Source: Crocinitomix sp. (GTDB lineage Bacteria > Bacteroidota > Bacteroidia > Flavobacteriales_D > Crocinitomicaceae). Taken from it: a DNA stretch of 64,000 bases. The stretch lies in contig WTCE01000045.1 in NCBI GenBank assembly GCA_013138735.1, positions 1 through 64,000 of the forward strand, written 5' to 3'. Below are positions 43,000 to 53,100 of the stretch, one piece after another. The notes beneath the pieces were generated by a model. That model was not told the origin of the DNA. It ran no database searches and saw only the letters and a list, made by a program, of their open reading frames with translations. Both the position numbers and the translations under genes were made by a program. The first letter of the stretch is position 1. Each line of letters opens with the position of its first letter.

Positions 43000-43998
43000 T
43001 TAAATTACTTGAAATCCGTAAGCATAAGGATCAGACGTGTCAACTATAATAATATTGTATCCCGTGATCTTTGACCAACCTTCAATACTTGGAATAATGG
43101 CGTCATAATTTCCGCAAACAGTTTCTGTTTCTATCCTTCCAATAAAAGTTGATCCAATAATACTTTCATGAATAAAGTCCTCACCTTTCTTCAATTTACC
43201 TTTGGCAGCCCATTGTGCCATTCGCGCCGAAGTTCCAGTTCCGCAGGGCGACCTATCAATCGCTTTTTCTCCGTAAAAAACGGCGTTTCTAGCTGTAGAA
43301 TTTTTATCAATCACATCTCCAGTCCACATTAAATGGCTTAGCCCTTTAATTCGGTCATCCTCAGGATGAATAAAAGTGTAGTTATTATTCAATTCTTCCC
43401 GAACTTCTCTGCTCCATCTCACCAATTGATCTGCAGTATAGGCTTGTAATCCTTTATAGTTTTTTTGTGGATCAACTATGCCATAAAAATTACCTCCGTA
43501 TGCAATATCAATAACCAAATCTCCTAAGCCGTAACAATGGACTGTCACATTTTGCGAATGTAAAAAGGAAGGAATATTGACAATTTTAACGGATGTAACC
43601 ATGTCATCATGCTCTTTATAGGTTGCAACTACTAATCCTGCAGGGGTCTCTAACCTAACTGTGCCCTTTTCTTTTGGGATTACTAAACCCTCTTGAATAG
43701 CAATTGTTATTGCTCCAATAACGCCATGTCCGCACATGGGTAAACATCCGCTAGTTTCAATTAATACAATTCCTACATCATTTTTTGGATCTGCTGGAGG
43801 ATATAAAAAACTACCACTTTGTAGGTCGTGTCCTCTTGGTTCAAACATCAATGATTTTCGAATCCAATCGTGATTTTCAATAAAGTCAATCCGCTTTTCA
43901 GACATGGTTTTCCCTTTCAAATCAGGTTTGCCTTCCACGACTATGCGCACTGGATTCCCACAAGTATGTCCGTCAATACATTTAAATGTGTGCTTCAT
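43000..43998 (-). CDS. 4-hydroxyproline 2-epimerase (proline racemase family)
   Basis: 332 residues. Both catalytic cysteines are present: C89 in SGCLPMCGHGVIG and C252 in DRSPCGTGTSA. That predicts a two-base epimerase rather than a one-Cys dehydratase of the same family. In context it should interconvert trans-4-hydroxy-L-proline and cis-4-hydroxy-D-proline in the cytoplasm. The start ATG lies two bases after the dehydrogenase gene upstream in the transcript. All four genes are packed with gaps of 0-2 nt. Proline racemase itself is the alternative but is less likely beside the deaminase and the semialdehyde dehydrogenase. Confidence 0.88.
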   Translation of the reverse strand: MKHTFKCIDGHTCGNPVRIVVEGKPDLKGKTMSEKRIDFIENHDWIRKSLMFEPRGHDLQSGSFLYPPADPKNDVGIVLIETSGCLPMCGHGVIGAITIAIQEGLVIPKEKGTVRLETPAGLVVATYKEHDDMVTSVKIVNIPSFLHSQNVTVHCYGLGDLVIDIAYGGNFYGIVDPQKNYKGLQAYTADQLVRWSREVREELNNNYTFIHPEDDRIKGLSHLMWTGDVIDKNSTARNAVFYGEKAIDRSPCGTGTSARMAQWAAKGKLKKGEDFIHESIIGSTFIGRIETETVCGNYDAIIPSIEGWSKITGYNIIIVDTSDPYAYGFQVI

Positions 43999-44000
43999 TA

Positions 44001-45536
44001 CTATTGAATAGAATCATTTGTAAATGAACCGTTCACTTTTCTAAATATCCCTTGAGCATTTTGATTTTGCAAGGCATTTGGTAATAAGGCTGATGGACAA
44101 TTTTGATACGAAACGGGTCTTGCAAAACGTTTAATAGCATCTGCACCAACAGCTGAATATCTGCTATCAGTTGTCGCGGGAAAAGGTCCACCATGATTCA
44201 TAGCCGTTGCTACCTCAACTCCTGTTGGGACACCATTAAAAATAATTCGTCCGACCACACTTTTTAAAGCAATAAAATGAGCTGAAAAATTGCTCAATTC
44301 ACTTTCGTCTATAATCATGGTTCCAGTTAATTGCCCTTCGAGTGATTGAATGATTGCCAACATTTCAGCTTCATCTTTACACGCCACAATTAATGAATAA
44401 GGACCAAAAAGTTCTTTTTGCAATTGTGGATTTTGCAGAAATGTAGCACCAGAAGCGGTTGCTATACACGGTCCACCAAGTCGGCTATTGTCCTCATTTT
44501 TTGCATAAATTATTTCAACAATTCCGTCTGATTCTAATTTAGATTTACCTTGATTAAAGGCCTTTGAAATTCCATCATGCAACATTTGCTGACTTGCAAT
44601 AGTTCCAAGTGTATCGCGCATTGATTCCTTGAACACGTCCAGATCCTCAGATTCTATGGCAATAATCAAACCTGGGTTGGTGCAAAATTGACCACTACCC
44701 AATGTAATTGAACCAGCATAGGTTTTACCCCAAACTGCTGCTTGATTTTTTAAGGCAGACGGAAAAAACAATACAGGATTAACACTTCCCATTTCGGCAA
44801 AAACGGGGATAGGCTCATCCCTTTCATTGGCAATATCATAAAGCGCCTTGCCGCCATTAAACGAGCCTGTAAATCCTACAGCTTTGGTCAAGGGATGTTT
44901 GACTAAGCCATGAGCCAGTTCAAAACCAGCTCCATGCGCATGCTGATAAATGTTTTTTGGCATTCCCGTCCGCTCTGCAGCTCTGCAAACTGCATCTGCA
45001 ACTAATTGACTTGTACCCGGATGTGCTGGGTGTGCCTTTACGACAACTGCGCAACCAGCTGCTAAGGCAGAAGCGGTGTCGCCACCTGCAGCAGAATAAG
45101 CCAAAGGAAAATTACTCGCTCCAAAAACAATAACAGGGCCTAGTGGTTCTAATTGTTTACGTATATCTGGCTTAGCAAATGGTTCCCTATTTGGATCTGC
45201 AGTATCGATTGACGCCTCAACCCACTCACCTTTTTTCGCTATTGCTCCAAATAATCGTAGTTGATTCATTGTTCGCCCTCTTTCACCAATTATCCTTCCT
45301 TCTGGCAATCCTGATTCAGCCATTGCACGACTAATCAATTGCTCACCTAATGCTTCAATTTCCTCTGCAGCCGCGATTAAGAAATCGCCCTTTTTATTTG
45401 CGTCGATTGATTGGTAAGCGAGATAAGCTGCATGAGCTTGTTCCATGATCACATCTAATTGATCGGTCTCTGTTAATTCAAAATCACCTGCTATTTTTGA
45501 GCCAGTGGCGGCTTCAATTCCGTAATACGTTTCCAT
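44001..45536 (-). CDS. Alpha-ketoglutaric semialdehyde dehydrogenase-like ALDH
   Basis: 511 residues, aldehyde dehydrogenase superfamily, NADP-type. The catalytic Cys is in GSGQFCTNPG near residue 285 and the Glu in FAEMGSVNP near residue 250. FGASNFPLAYSAAGGDTASA forms the cofactor part. These segments match the 2,5-dioxovalerate (alpha-ketoglutaric semialdehyde) dehydrogenase branch. Here it should oxidise the semialdehyde made by the deaminase to 2-oxoglutarate, which enters the TCA cycle. It abuts the deaminase gene exactly (start 45536, stop 45537). Confidence 0.87.
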   Translation of the reverse strand: METYYGIEAATGSKIAGDFELTETDQLDVIMEQAHAAYLAYQSIDANKKGDFLIAAAEEIEALGEQLISRAMAESGLPEGRIIGERGRTMNQLRLFGAIAKKGEWVEASIDTADPNREPFAKPDIRKQLEPLGPVIVFGASNFPLAYSAAGGDTASALAAGCAVVVKAHPAHPGTSQLVADAVCRAAERTGMPKNIYQHAHGAGFELAHGLVKHPLTKAVGFTGSFNGGKALYDIANERDEPIPVFAEMGSVNPVLFFPSALKNQAAVWGKTYAGSITLGSGQFCTNPGLIIAIESEDLDVFKESMRDTLGTIASQQMLHDGISKAFNQGKSKLESDGIVEIIYAKNEDNSRLGGPCIATASGATFLQNPQLQKELFGPYSLIVACKDEAEMLAIIQSLEGQLTGTMIIDESELSNFSAHFIALKSVVGRIIFNGVPTGVEVATAMNHGGPFPATTDSRYSAVGADAIKRFARPVSYQNCPSALLPNALQNQNAQGIFRKVNGSFTNDSIQ

Positions 45537-46436
45537 TTAGTTTAGTTTTGGTCGAGATGCTAATGCATCATTAATAATTTTTTCTACTTGTCGTTTTTCT
45601 TCTCCCTCTAGTAAAAGCCTTGGTTCACGTACATATTGCGTTCCAATGCCTGTAGCAAGCTCAGCCAATTTTATATTTTGAACCAATTTAGCATTAATGT
45701 CTAGCTCAAGCAATGGCAAAAACCAACGATAAATATCTCTTGCTTTTTCAATTTCTGCGTCTTTTACATAATTGTAAATAGCCACAGTTTCTGCTGGAAA
45801 CGCACAGACCAAGCCAGCAACCCAGCCGTCTGCACCCATTACCAAACTTTCCATTGCCAATGTATCAACTCCTGATAGAATCATATACCGATCACCAAAG
45901 CGATTTCGCATGCGAGTTATGTTAGAAATATCGCGTGTAGATTCTTTTACAGCCTGAATATTTTCATACTGTTTTAATTCTTCAAACATATCCAACGTGA
46001 CCTCTATTTTATAATCAACAGGGTTATTATAAATCATAATTGGCAACTGAGTACTTTTAGCAATACGCCCAAAATAATGCACTGTTTCACGATCATCCGC
46101 ATTATAACGCATGGGTGGTAATAGCATTAAACCGTTGGCACCAGCTTGCTCGGCACTTTTTACAAAGGCAATTGCATCCTCAGTCCTTGATTCCGCAATA
46201 TTAACGATTACAGGTATCCGCCCATTTGCAATCTTTTTCGTCTCACGGACTAAGGCTAATTTTTCCTCATTCGTCAGTGTGCTCGCTTCTCCGAGAGTTC
46301 CACCCAAAACGATTGCATGCACACCAGCTTGTATCTGTGCTTCAATGTTTATTGCGAAATTGTCTAAATCTAGTTCCCCGTTTTCAAAAAACTTGGTTGT
46401 TACAGCGGGATACACTCCCTTCCAATTTACATTCAT
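45537..46436 (-). CDS. DapA-family 1-pyrroline-4-hydroxy-2-carboxylate deaminase
   Basis: 299 residues from ATG 46436 (MNVNWKGVYPAV). The frame is open to 46502, but family-like sequence begins at this ATG. It is a class I aldolase of the dihydrodipicolinate synthase family: GGTLGEASTLT phosphate-like loop, Tyr in MIYNNP, and Schiff-base Lys in AVKEST. In a hydroxyproline operon the expected reaction is deamination of pyrroline-4-hydroxy-2-carboxylate to 2-oxoglutaric semialdehyde. Without context a DapA or sialate lyase could be considered. It is the first gene of the operon, divergent from an AraC regulator. Confidence 0.85.
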   Translation of the reverse strand: MNVNWKGVYPAVTTKFFENGELDLDNFAINIEAQIQAGVHAIVLGGTLGEASTLTNEEKLALVRETKKIANGRIPVIVNIAESRTEDAIAFVKSAEQAGANGLMLLPPMRYNADDRETVHYFGRIAKSTQLPIMIYNNPVDYKIEVTLDMFEELKQYENIQAVKESTRDISNITRMRNRFGDRYMILSGVDTLAMESLVMGADGWVAGLVCAFPAETVAIYNYVKDAEIEKARDIYRWFLPLLELDINAKLVQNIKLAELATGIGTQYVREPRLLLEGEEKRQVEKIINDALASRPKLN

Positions 46437-46540
46437 GATCTTTAATTCTTTTTGACAAATGTATGGGCTTATGATTTGAATTAAACCCACTTGTTCTACC
46501 AATACTAATACTTTTTTAACAACAATTATATTAAATTTAT

Positions 46541-46554
46541 AACATTATTATGTT
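46541..46554. promoter_or_regulatory. Palindrome in the divergent hydroxyproline/AraC promoter region
   Basis: AACAT, 4 nt, ATGTT (46541-46554) in the 143-nt gap between the deaminase gene and the AraC gene, next to the AraC -7 element. It is a reasonable operator candidate but is short and AT-rich, so chance is possible. Confidence 0.25.
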
Positions 46555-46562
46555 TTAGGTAC

Positions 46563-46570
46563 TATATTTG
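46563..46570 (+). promoter_or_regulatory. Putative -7 element TATATTTG
   Basis: TATATTTG matches TAnnTTTG exactly and ends 9 nt before the AraC start codon. A -33 TTTG is not obvious. Confidence 0.35.
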
Positions 46571-46579
46571 AATTAATAT

Positions 46580-47458
46580 ATGAAGGCCGTACTTTTTAAA
46601 AACCCAAGTTCCCTCTCTTCTTCTTTTATCGTTCAAGAGGATGTTGGCACTAATTTTTATGACATTCTGCATTACCATCCAGAATATCAACTTACAACTA
46701 TAAACAAAGGTGAAGGCACGCTTTTCGCAGGGGATAAAATCGATCGCTTCAAGCCTGATGATGTGTTCTTATTTTCTCCAAATCTGCCGCATGTTTTTCG
46801 CAATGATTATTCTTATTACGAAAGTCCACAAATAGGAGCTGCACATGGAATTTCAGCCTATTTTAAAAGTGACAGTTTTGGCAATGACTTTTTCGAGCTC
46901 CCTGAAGTGCATAATATCAAAGGTTTATTAGAAAATTCTGATGGTGGTATTCGATTTAGAGGGGTGGGATTGGAACGAATTCAGGCGGCACTTACTACAT
47001 TAAAAGGGCTGAACGAACTAGAGCGTTTTGTTCAATTTTTGAATTTATTAGAGGATTTAAGTCAATCATTTGAACATCACAAGATTTCTGGAATTAACTA
47101 TAAAAACCCCTCTAGGGAAATAGATAACCACCGCATTAATTTGGCCTTTGAATATGTGATGAAGAATTTTCATGACACAATCAATTTAGTCCAAGTTTCG
47201 GAAATTGCGAGTATGAGTCCGGCATCTTTTTCGCGCTTTTTTAAACAACGTACGCGCAAAACATTTTCAAGATTTGTGAATGAAGTAAGGATTGGAAATG
47301 CCTGTCAGTTATTGCAAAAAGGGAAGCATACCATTTATCAGATTGCTTATAGCAGTGGCTATAATAACCTATCTAATTTTAACCGGCAATTTAAAAACAT
47401 TATGACCTACTCGCCACGCGAATATATTCAGAAAATGAATTTACCTTCTTCTACTTAA
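46580..47458 (+). CDS. AraC-family transcriptional regulator
   Basis: 292 residues. The N-terminal cupin-like sensing domain (about 15-100) has HYHPEYQLTTINKGEGTLF and FKPDDVFLFSPNLPHVF. The C-terminal AraC domain (about 185-290) has two helix-turn-helix motifs: VSEIASMSPASFSRFFKQRT and IYQIAYSSGYNNLSNFNRQF. It is divergent from the hydroxyproline operon and so is likely its regulator, with hydroxyproline or an intermediate as the ligand. Its end overlaps the convergent sorted protein gene by 8 nt. Confidence 0.9.
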   Translation: MKAVLFKNPSSLSSSFIVQEDVGTNFYDILHYHPEYQLTTINKGEGTLFAGDKIDRFKPDDVFLFSPNLPHVFRNDYSYYESPQIGAAHGISAYFKSDSFGNDFFELPEVHNIKGLLENSDGGIRFRGVGLERIQAALTTLKGLNELERFVQFLNLLEDLSQSFEHHKISGINYKNPSREIDNHRINLAFEYVMKNFHDTINLVQVSEIASMSPASFSRFFKQRTRKTFSRFVNEVRIGNACQLLQKGKHTIYQIAYSSGYNNLSNFNRQFKNIMTYSPREYIQKMNLPSST

Positions 47459-49445
47459 GAATGGTCACATGACCATGATACTCATGTTTTTCATCCGTAA
47501 TGGTATCTCCAAACTCGATATGCCAAACATAAACACCATCTGGTGCTAATTTACCATCTCTATAAGTACCATTCCAGCCATAAGCGGCATCAAATGATTC
47601 GAATAAAATTTCGCCCCATCTATTGTAAATAACCATGTGATAATCATAAGGATCGTATCCTGATGTCATAACTGGCTTGAACACCTCATTAAAATCATCT
47701 CCATCTGGTGTAAAGACATTTGGAATGAAGAAGGTGATTACATCATCTACAGTGATTGTTGCATACGCAGTATCAGCACAGCCAATTGAATTACTAGCCA
47801 CTAATCGAATTTCATACGTTATATTAGGAAGAGTTGGGTAAACATGTACCGGCTCGAATTCATTTGAATAAGCTGATCCATCTCCAAATTTCCACTCAAA
47901 ATAATCTGCATAAAGAGATGCATTGTCAAATTCAACTCGCGTATCTTCAATATCAATTGGATTAGTAATAGGACTAAAAAAGGCTTCAGGCTGTTTGAGA
48001 ACTGTGATATAATCTGAATAAGTTGCCGAAGCACCACAAATAGCACTTGATTGTACATTTAAGGTTACATCAAAATCACCAATACCAGTATAAAGGTGCG
48101 TCACTGTTCCGCAATCAGATGTAGATCCACCGTCACCGAAATCCCAAATACATGAAATGCCCGGTAGGTCAGTCAAGTTTGTAAATGTTACTAGCAAAGG
48201 ATCACATCCTTGTAAGATATCTGCCTCAAAAGCAACATTGGGAAGTGGTTCCACCTCAATATTAATATTACCAATGCCAATGCAGCCATTTACATCTGTT
48301 GCTGTTACGATATAATTGTCAATTCCTAAACCTGGTGTAAACGGTACAGCATTTGTCATGGGATGATCCCAAGTATAAATACCACCACCACCAGCGCCTG
48401 ATGCTGTTAATGTCATTGTTTCTCCCAAACAAATTACGGCAGGACTAGGATCTGAAACAATCGTTACAATTGGCGAAGGGTTTACTGTTATAGTAAAGTC
48501 AGCCACATCATCAAAACAAGGTAAATCAACTGGGAATGTATAGGTAAAGGTATAAATTCCACCTGCTAATCCTGAAGCATCAAACACACCTGACACGGGA
48601 TCAAAAGCTCCAGAGCCACTTGTTTCAGCCCAATCTCCTCCTGGATCAGCTCCAACTAATAAGGTATTTAAATCCAATGTAAATCCGAGGCTATTACAAA
48701 TCTCGGCTGTATTGTCTTCACCTGCCGATCCCCCAGGACCAACATTTACGGTAAACGTGGCAATATCAATGATTCCGCCACATCCAATAACTTCGTATTC
48801 AAAAACATAAGTTCCAACACCAGCTGTTCCAGCGTCAAACTCTGTTGTTAGTACATCAAAAAATCCACTTCCAGTTGTTTCTGTCCAAGTTCCTCCTGGT
48901 TCTGCATCAACTGACAATAAATCTTCTAATACTACAATTCCAGTACAAACTACCGTTGCATTATCATCACCTGCATTTGCATCTCCCGAAGGACAAGCAA
49001 TTACCCAACCTGATGAACAACCTGTGTTCAATAAGGTAACGGCAGTAAATGGTAAAGTTGATTCAACTGTAATGAACACATCACCGTAAGATCCACCACA
49101 TAAATAAGGTCCAATAACATCTCCAGCAACACCAACACCGTCACCAGTAATTGTCATAACACCTCCACCATCAATTGAGATTGTAGCAAAATCATCTGTA
49201 TTTACAGCCGTATAGGCTAATGTCATGGATAAAGTTGGGGCAATTGCCGTAGAGACAATTGTTCCTGTGCATCCAAAACCTGACCAAGGACCTGTATCTC
49301 CTGTACCTTCACAAATGGCACAATCTGGATCGCTTGAAAGAATATAAGGTGAAGACGCATCTCCTGTGGAAGTATATTCTGCACACACCGGTTGCGCAAA
49401 TGCACTTGGTGCGATAAATAATAAAAGGTATATTAATCTTTTCAT
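47451..49445 (-). CDS. PKD-domain surface protein with T9SS type B sorting domain
   Basis: 664 residues with a signal peptide ending FAQ. Residues 20-330 carry Gly/Asp/Thr-rich repeats like those of SprB-family and gliding-associated proteins (GDANAGDDNATVVC, GGSAGEDNTAEIC). PKD-like units lie near 420-480 (CIWDFGDGGSTSDCGTVTHL) and 505-570 (FEWKFGDGSAYSNEFEPVHV). The C-terminus is the gliding-motility-associated sorting domain: IPNVFTPDGDDFNEVF, then YHMVIYNRWGEILFES, and WNGTYRDGKLAPDGVYVW. It should be exported by the type IX system and retained on or shed from the surface. Role in adhesion or motility is inferred. Confidence 0.9.
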   Translation of the reverse strand: MKRLIYLLLFIAPSAFAQPVCAEYTSTGDASSPYILSSDPDCAICEGTGDTGPWSGFGCTGTIVSTAIAPTLSMTLAYTAVNTDDFATISIDGGGVMTITGDGVGVAGDVIGPYLCGGSYGDVFITVESTLPFTAVTLLNTGCSSGWVIACPSGDANAGDDNATVVCTGIVVLEDLLSVDAEPGGTWTETTGSGFFDVLTTEFDAGTAGVGTYVFEYEVIGCGGIIDIATFTVNVGPGGSAGEDNTAEICNSLGFTLDLNTLLVGADPGGDWAETSGSGAFDPVSGVFDASGLAGGIYTFTYTFPVDLPCFDDVADFTITVNPSPIVTIVSDPSPAVICLGETMTLTASGAGGGGIYTWDHPMTNAVPFTPGLGIDNYIVTATDVNGCIGIGNINIEVEPLPNVAFEADILQGCDPLLVTFTNLTDLPGISCIWDFGDGGSTSDCGTVTHLYTGIGDFDVTLNVQSSAICGASATYSDYITVLKQPEAFFSPITNPIDIEDTRVEFDNASLYADYFEWKFGDGSAYSNEFEPVHVYPTLPNITYEIRLVASNSIGCADTAYATITVDDVITFFIPNVFTPDGDDFNEVFKPVMTSGYDPYDYHMVIYNRWGEILFESFDAAYGWNGTYRDGKLAPDGVYVWHIEFGDTITDEKHEYHGHVTILK

Positions 49446-49489
49446 AGGATAATTAAATTCAGTTTCATTCGTGGTTTTGCCTATAATAA

Positions 49490-50020
49490 TTATTTATAGG
49501 CCCATTCGTGTTTTTTGGTTATCGTATGTGTACACCCCGAAGTTGTTGTAACTTTTAGTGTAATTGTATAAACTTTTTGTTCTGCAAACATCACTTTTGG
49601 ATTTTGCTCTGTAGAAGTTTCTCCGTTTCCAAAATCCCAATGCCATGCAGTAATTTCTTCTGTTGAGATAGAACTATCATCAAAGTAGGTAACGGCTGCT
49701 GCCAACATATTTTTTGCTGTAAAATCTGCAGAAGGACCTGCAACAGTTGTAAGGTCACGCAGGTAAGAATATTCGGTATCGGCAATGCTTATTTTTAACA
49801 TATAAAACCCTTTACCATAAGTCATGCAATTGATGTGGTGTTCTGTTTCACCTTCCAATAACACACCGTCCTTATACCAACCTAGAACAGTTGATTCGTC
49901 AGATGCGGGAATAGCAACTTCTAAATCACCATCACACCAAGTTCCTGATTCTATTAATGCTCCTTGTCCAAAACCTGTTGCGAAAAGGCTTAGAAATAGA
50001 GCTGTAACTATAAATTTCAT
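49490..50020 (-). CDS. Small secreted PKD-domain protein
   Basis: 176 residues with signal MKFIVTALFLSLFATGFGQ. A first beta-domain (about 20-95) has CDGDLEVAIPASDES and YKDGVLLEGETEHH, an Ig/discoidin-like feel. A PKD domain (about 100-170) has WHWDFGNGETSTEQNPKVMF. There is no C-terminal sorting domain, so it should remain periplasmic or be processed otherwise. It lies 44 nt upstream of the sorted PKD gene on the same strand and may share its message. Confidence 0.75.
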   Translation of the reverse strand: MKFIVTALFLSLFATGFGQGALIESGTWCDGDLEVAIPASDESTVLGWYKDGVLLEGETEHHINCMTYGKGFYMLKISIADTEYSYLRDLTTVAGPSADFTAKNMLAAAVTYFDDSSISTEEITAWHWDFGNGETSTEQNPKVMFAEQKVYTITLKVTTTSGCTHTITKKHEWAYK

Positions 50021-50100
50021 ATTTATTTTTATGTTAAAGTATCAATAGTCAAACGTCTTAAAAACCATAGGGTTGTCTATGAAGCTGATAGATTTTACAT

Positions 50101-53100
50101 CTATTTTAAGATCACATCATCATCAAGCTCTTGTTCCAATACTTTTTGCACTTTAGTTTTGCGTACAGAACGCATGACTAATCCAGAGCCTACGCTTAAG
50201 ATTAATAATAGTAAAACCGTAATTGGCACCCATGTTGGCACTGGAATAGGATCTCCAGCCGCGTAAGAATGCAAGCCACTCAAATAAAAGTTTACTCCGA
50301 AAAAAGTCATGATAATACTACCGTAAGCCCATAGCGAAGCGACATTAAATGCAAATTGACCTTTTAAACCTGGAATAAACCTGAAATGCAAAACGATTAC
50401 GTAAACGACAACTGAAGCTAGTGCCCAAGTTTCCTTTGCGTCCCAGCCCCAATAGCGGCCCCAACTTTCATTGGCCCAAATACCACCCAAAAATGTTCCA
50501 ACGGTTAGCATAAACAAACCTATCATAATGACCATTTCCGAGATATAAGTAAGCTGTTTGGTCGTTAAAAGCAAACGTTTTTTATTATTCACATTCACAA
50601 ATAAATTTAAAACAAGTATTATTAAGGCAAGAATTGCTCCTAAGCCTAAAAAGGCATAGCTCCCCGTAATAACCGCAACATGAATCATTAACCAGTAAGA
50701 TTTAAGGACTGGTACTAATTGCGTCATTTCAGGATCTAGCTGATTCATGTGCGCAACAAAGAGCAACAACCAAGCTAAGACGCCCGCAGCACCTAAAACA
50801 ATCGGGAATAGACGATATAATGCAAGACCAAGAGCTGCAACGATAAAGGCTATAAAAACAACCGCCTCGTAACCATTACTCCATGGGGCATGTCCTGACA
50901 AATACCAGCGGATGCCTAAACTGCTTCCATGTGCTATTGCCATTATTAAAAAAGTAAAAAATGCCAATCGCATCCCCCATTTAATGCTGACTTTTGGTTT
51001 AAAAATAACGATAAACGCTAAGACCAAAATTAATAGCCCTGCCAATAAATATAGATTCATTAGACGTTTGAAAACGTCCATTTTATTGTAGGTGATTTCG
51101 AGTTTAATCTTTTCTCTGCTTGGAATCGTGTTTGGGTCAGCATTGTTTCGTTGGAACAAATCAATTAATTCAACCACTTTATCGGCCTGCGACCAATCAC
51201 CTGTTTCATGTGCTGAATTTACAGTAGTATTATACAAAGGCACAATTGAATTCATAAACTCGGCATCTTCTCCTTCAAAAGGATTTTCTTCGTCAAAAGG
51301 AGAATACCAATTTTCATTTGGATCGTTTGGCAAAGGCATAATCTTCAAATAAGCACCCGTAAATACACCGAACAACAAATTTACGCGCTCGTCTGTTTTG
51401 AGCACATCCTTATCAATTTGCGATCGTTCGGCTGGTTTTTTACGTCGCGCCTCATCCGCTTCTGATACCAATAAGTATTGAAAATCAAAAGAGAAAAAAT
51501 CAACGAACGACGCATATTTACCATCTATATTCAATTTTTTACGCAAAGCACTGCCCGAAACATATATAAATGGCTCCATGTTCCAAGCCATTGAATTGGT
51601 ATGAATGCCTAAAAACACTTGCATGGCACTTTGGTCATTATAAGTGGACTGGCGACTTACTTTTTTAAGTAGATCGTTGGCAATTGTATGAACCGGTTCA
51701 AACCTTCCGCGTTGATTTTGAACCACTAAGCGTCCATATTTTTCTGCATGAGCGAAATCTATCGCTGGATTTTCTCCATCAAACTCTGTAAAAATATCGT
51801 TAGCTGCCGCGTTTCCAACATCCTGAGCTAATGCTTGTCCACTACCTAAGAATCCACTAAACAAGATCAAAACCGTCAATAACTCAGCACGTTTTTTACT
51901 AATTTCAATTGACTTACGAATTAACAGTCTAAAGCGTCCATGAGGTGTAAGCAAACTAATGACAAAGCCAATGGCTAACAACAAATAACCGATATAACTA
52001 ATGGTTGTTCCAGGCGCATCAAAGTTTACCGAAAGAATAGTTCCTAATTCATCCTTATCATAAGAAGACTGGAAGAAACGATAACCTTGATAGTCCAACA
52101 CATTGTTCATGAAAACATGATGCTTTTGCTCTACATTTGCTACTGGATCAACTAAAGTAACACGGCTCGAATAAGAGGACGGTTGATCAGTACCAGGATA
52201 ACGTTCCAATTCAAAATCATCCAAATAAATCCAAAATGGAAGTTCTCTTAATTCAGAACCATAGGCTAATTCATAATTCAAATTACCCAATTGAAACTTT
52301 TCATAACGCGGGAACATTCCTTTACCACCTCTAAGCACAACATCATGTGATAAATCTCCTTGGCTTGCTCTAACGGTTACGGCTTTAACATCTTTAGAAA
52401 TAGCATCACTTTCAATGAGTTCAACTGCGGCGCTTTTATAAAAAGCATTAAACACAAATTGGAAGTCTCCTGCAGAATACAAGCGTTTTGTTTTAAACTT
52501 TTGAATGCTATCTCTTGTGATTACGCCTTCCGTTTTATCCGACATTTGGAAATAACCCAATTCAAATGGCGTTTTCACATACATTCCAGAATCTGTTTCA
52601 AAAATTGAGACCGCATCCGTGTGTGCGTTATTGTTAAAGGCAATCTTCAACCCTCCATCTTCTATTACATCTCCTGATTTTAAATAATTGTATTGTCGCC
52701 CATTTGTTCCAACGGTTACCAATTCAAGATATGGATCTCCTTTTGATGCTCCAGTTTCTATGATCGTATCTTTTACTCCCTCTTTTAATTCAACAAATTC
52801 AAGTGAGATAGGTTCGGTTTCACCTGGGAAGGCAAAAGATTCACTGAAATAATTATCAGTGTGCCCGTCCAAAATAACGGGTAACTTATCTACATATTGC
52901 TGATCCAAATCGTGTACTTTCCATTGCACATAAGTATCATAGCTTATTACAATATTGGATGAACCACCTTCTCTAATTTGCATGGCTCCTTCAAAACCAA
53001 TTAAGCGCGTTACCCAAGCACCAATTACAATCACCAAAAACGCTACATGAAAAATGAGAGAACCTATTTTTTTCCACTGAAAAAGTTTATATCTATAAAG

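Noticed and set aside
47819-48058. Frames inside the sorted PKD protein gene
   Set aside because: They are shadows of repetitive coding sequence in other frames.
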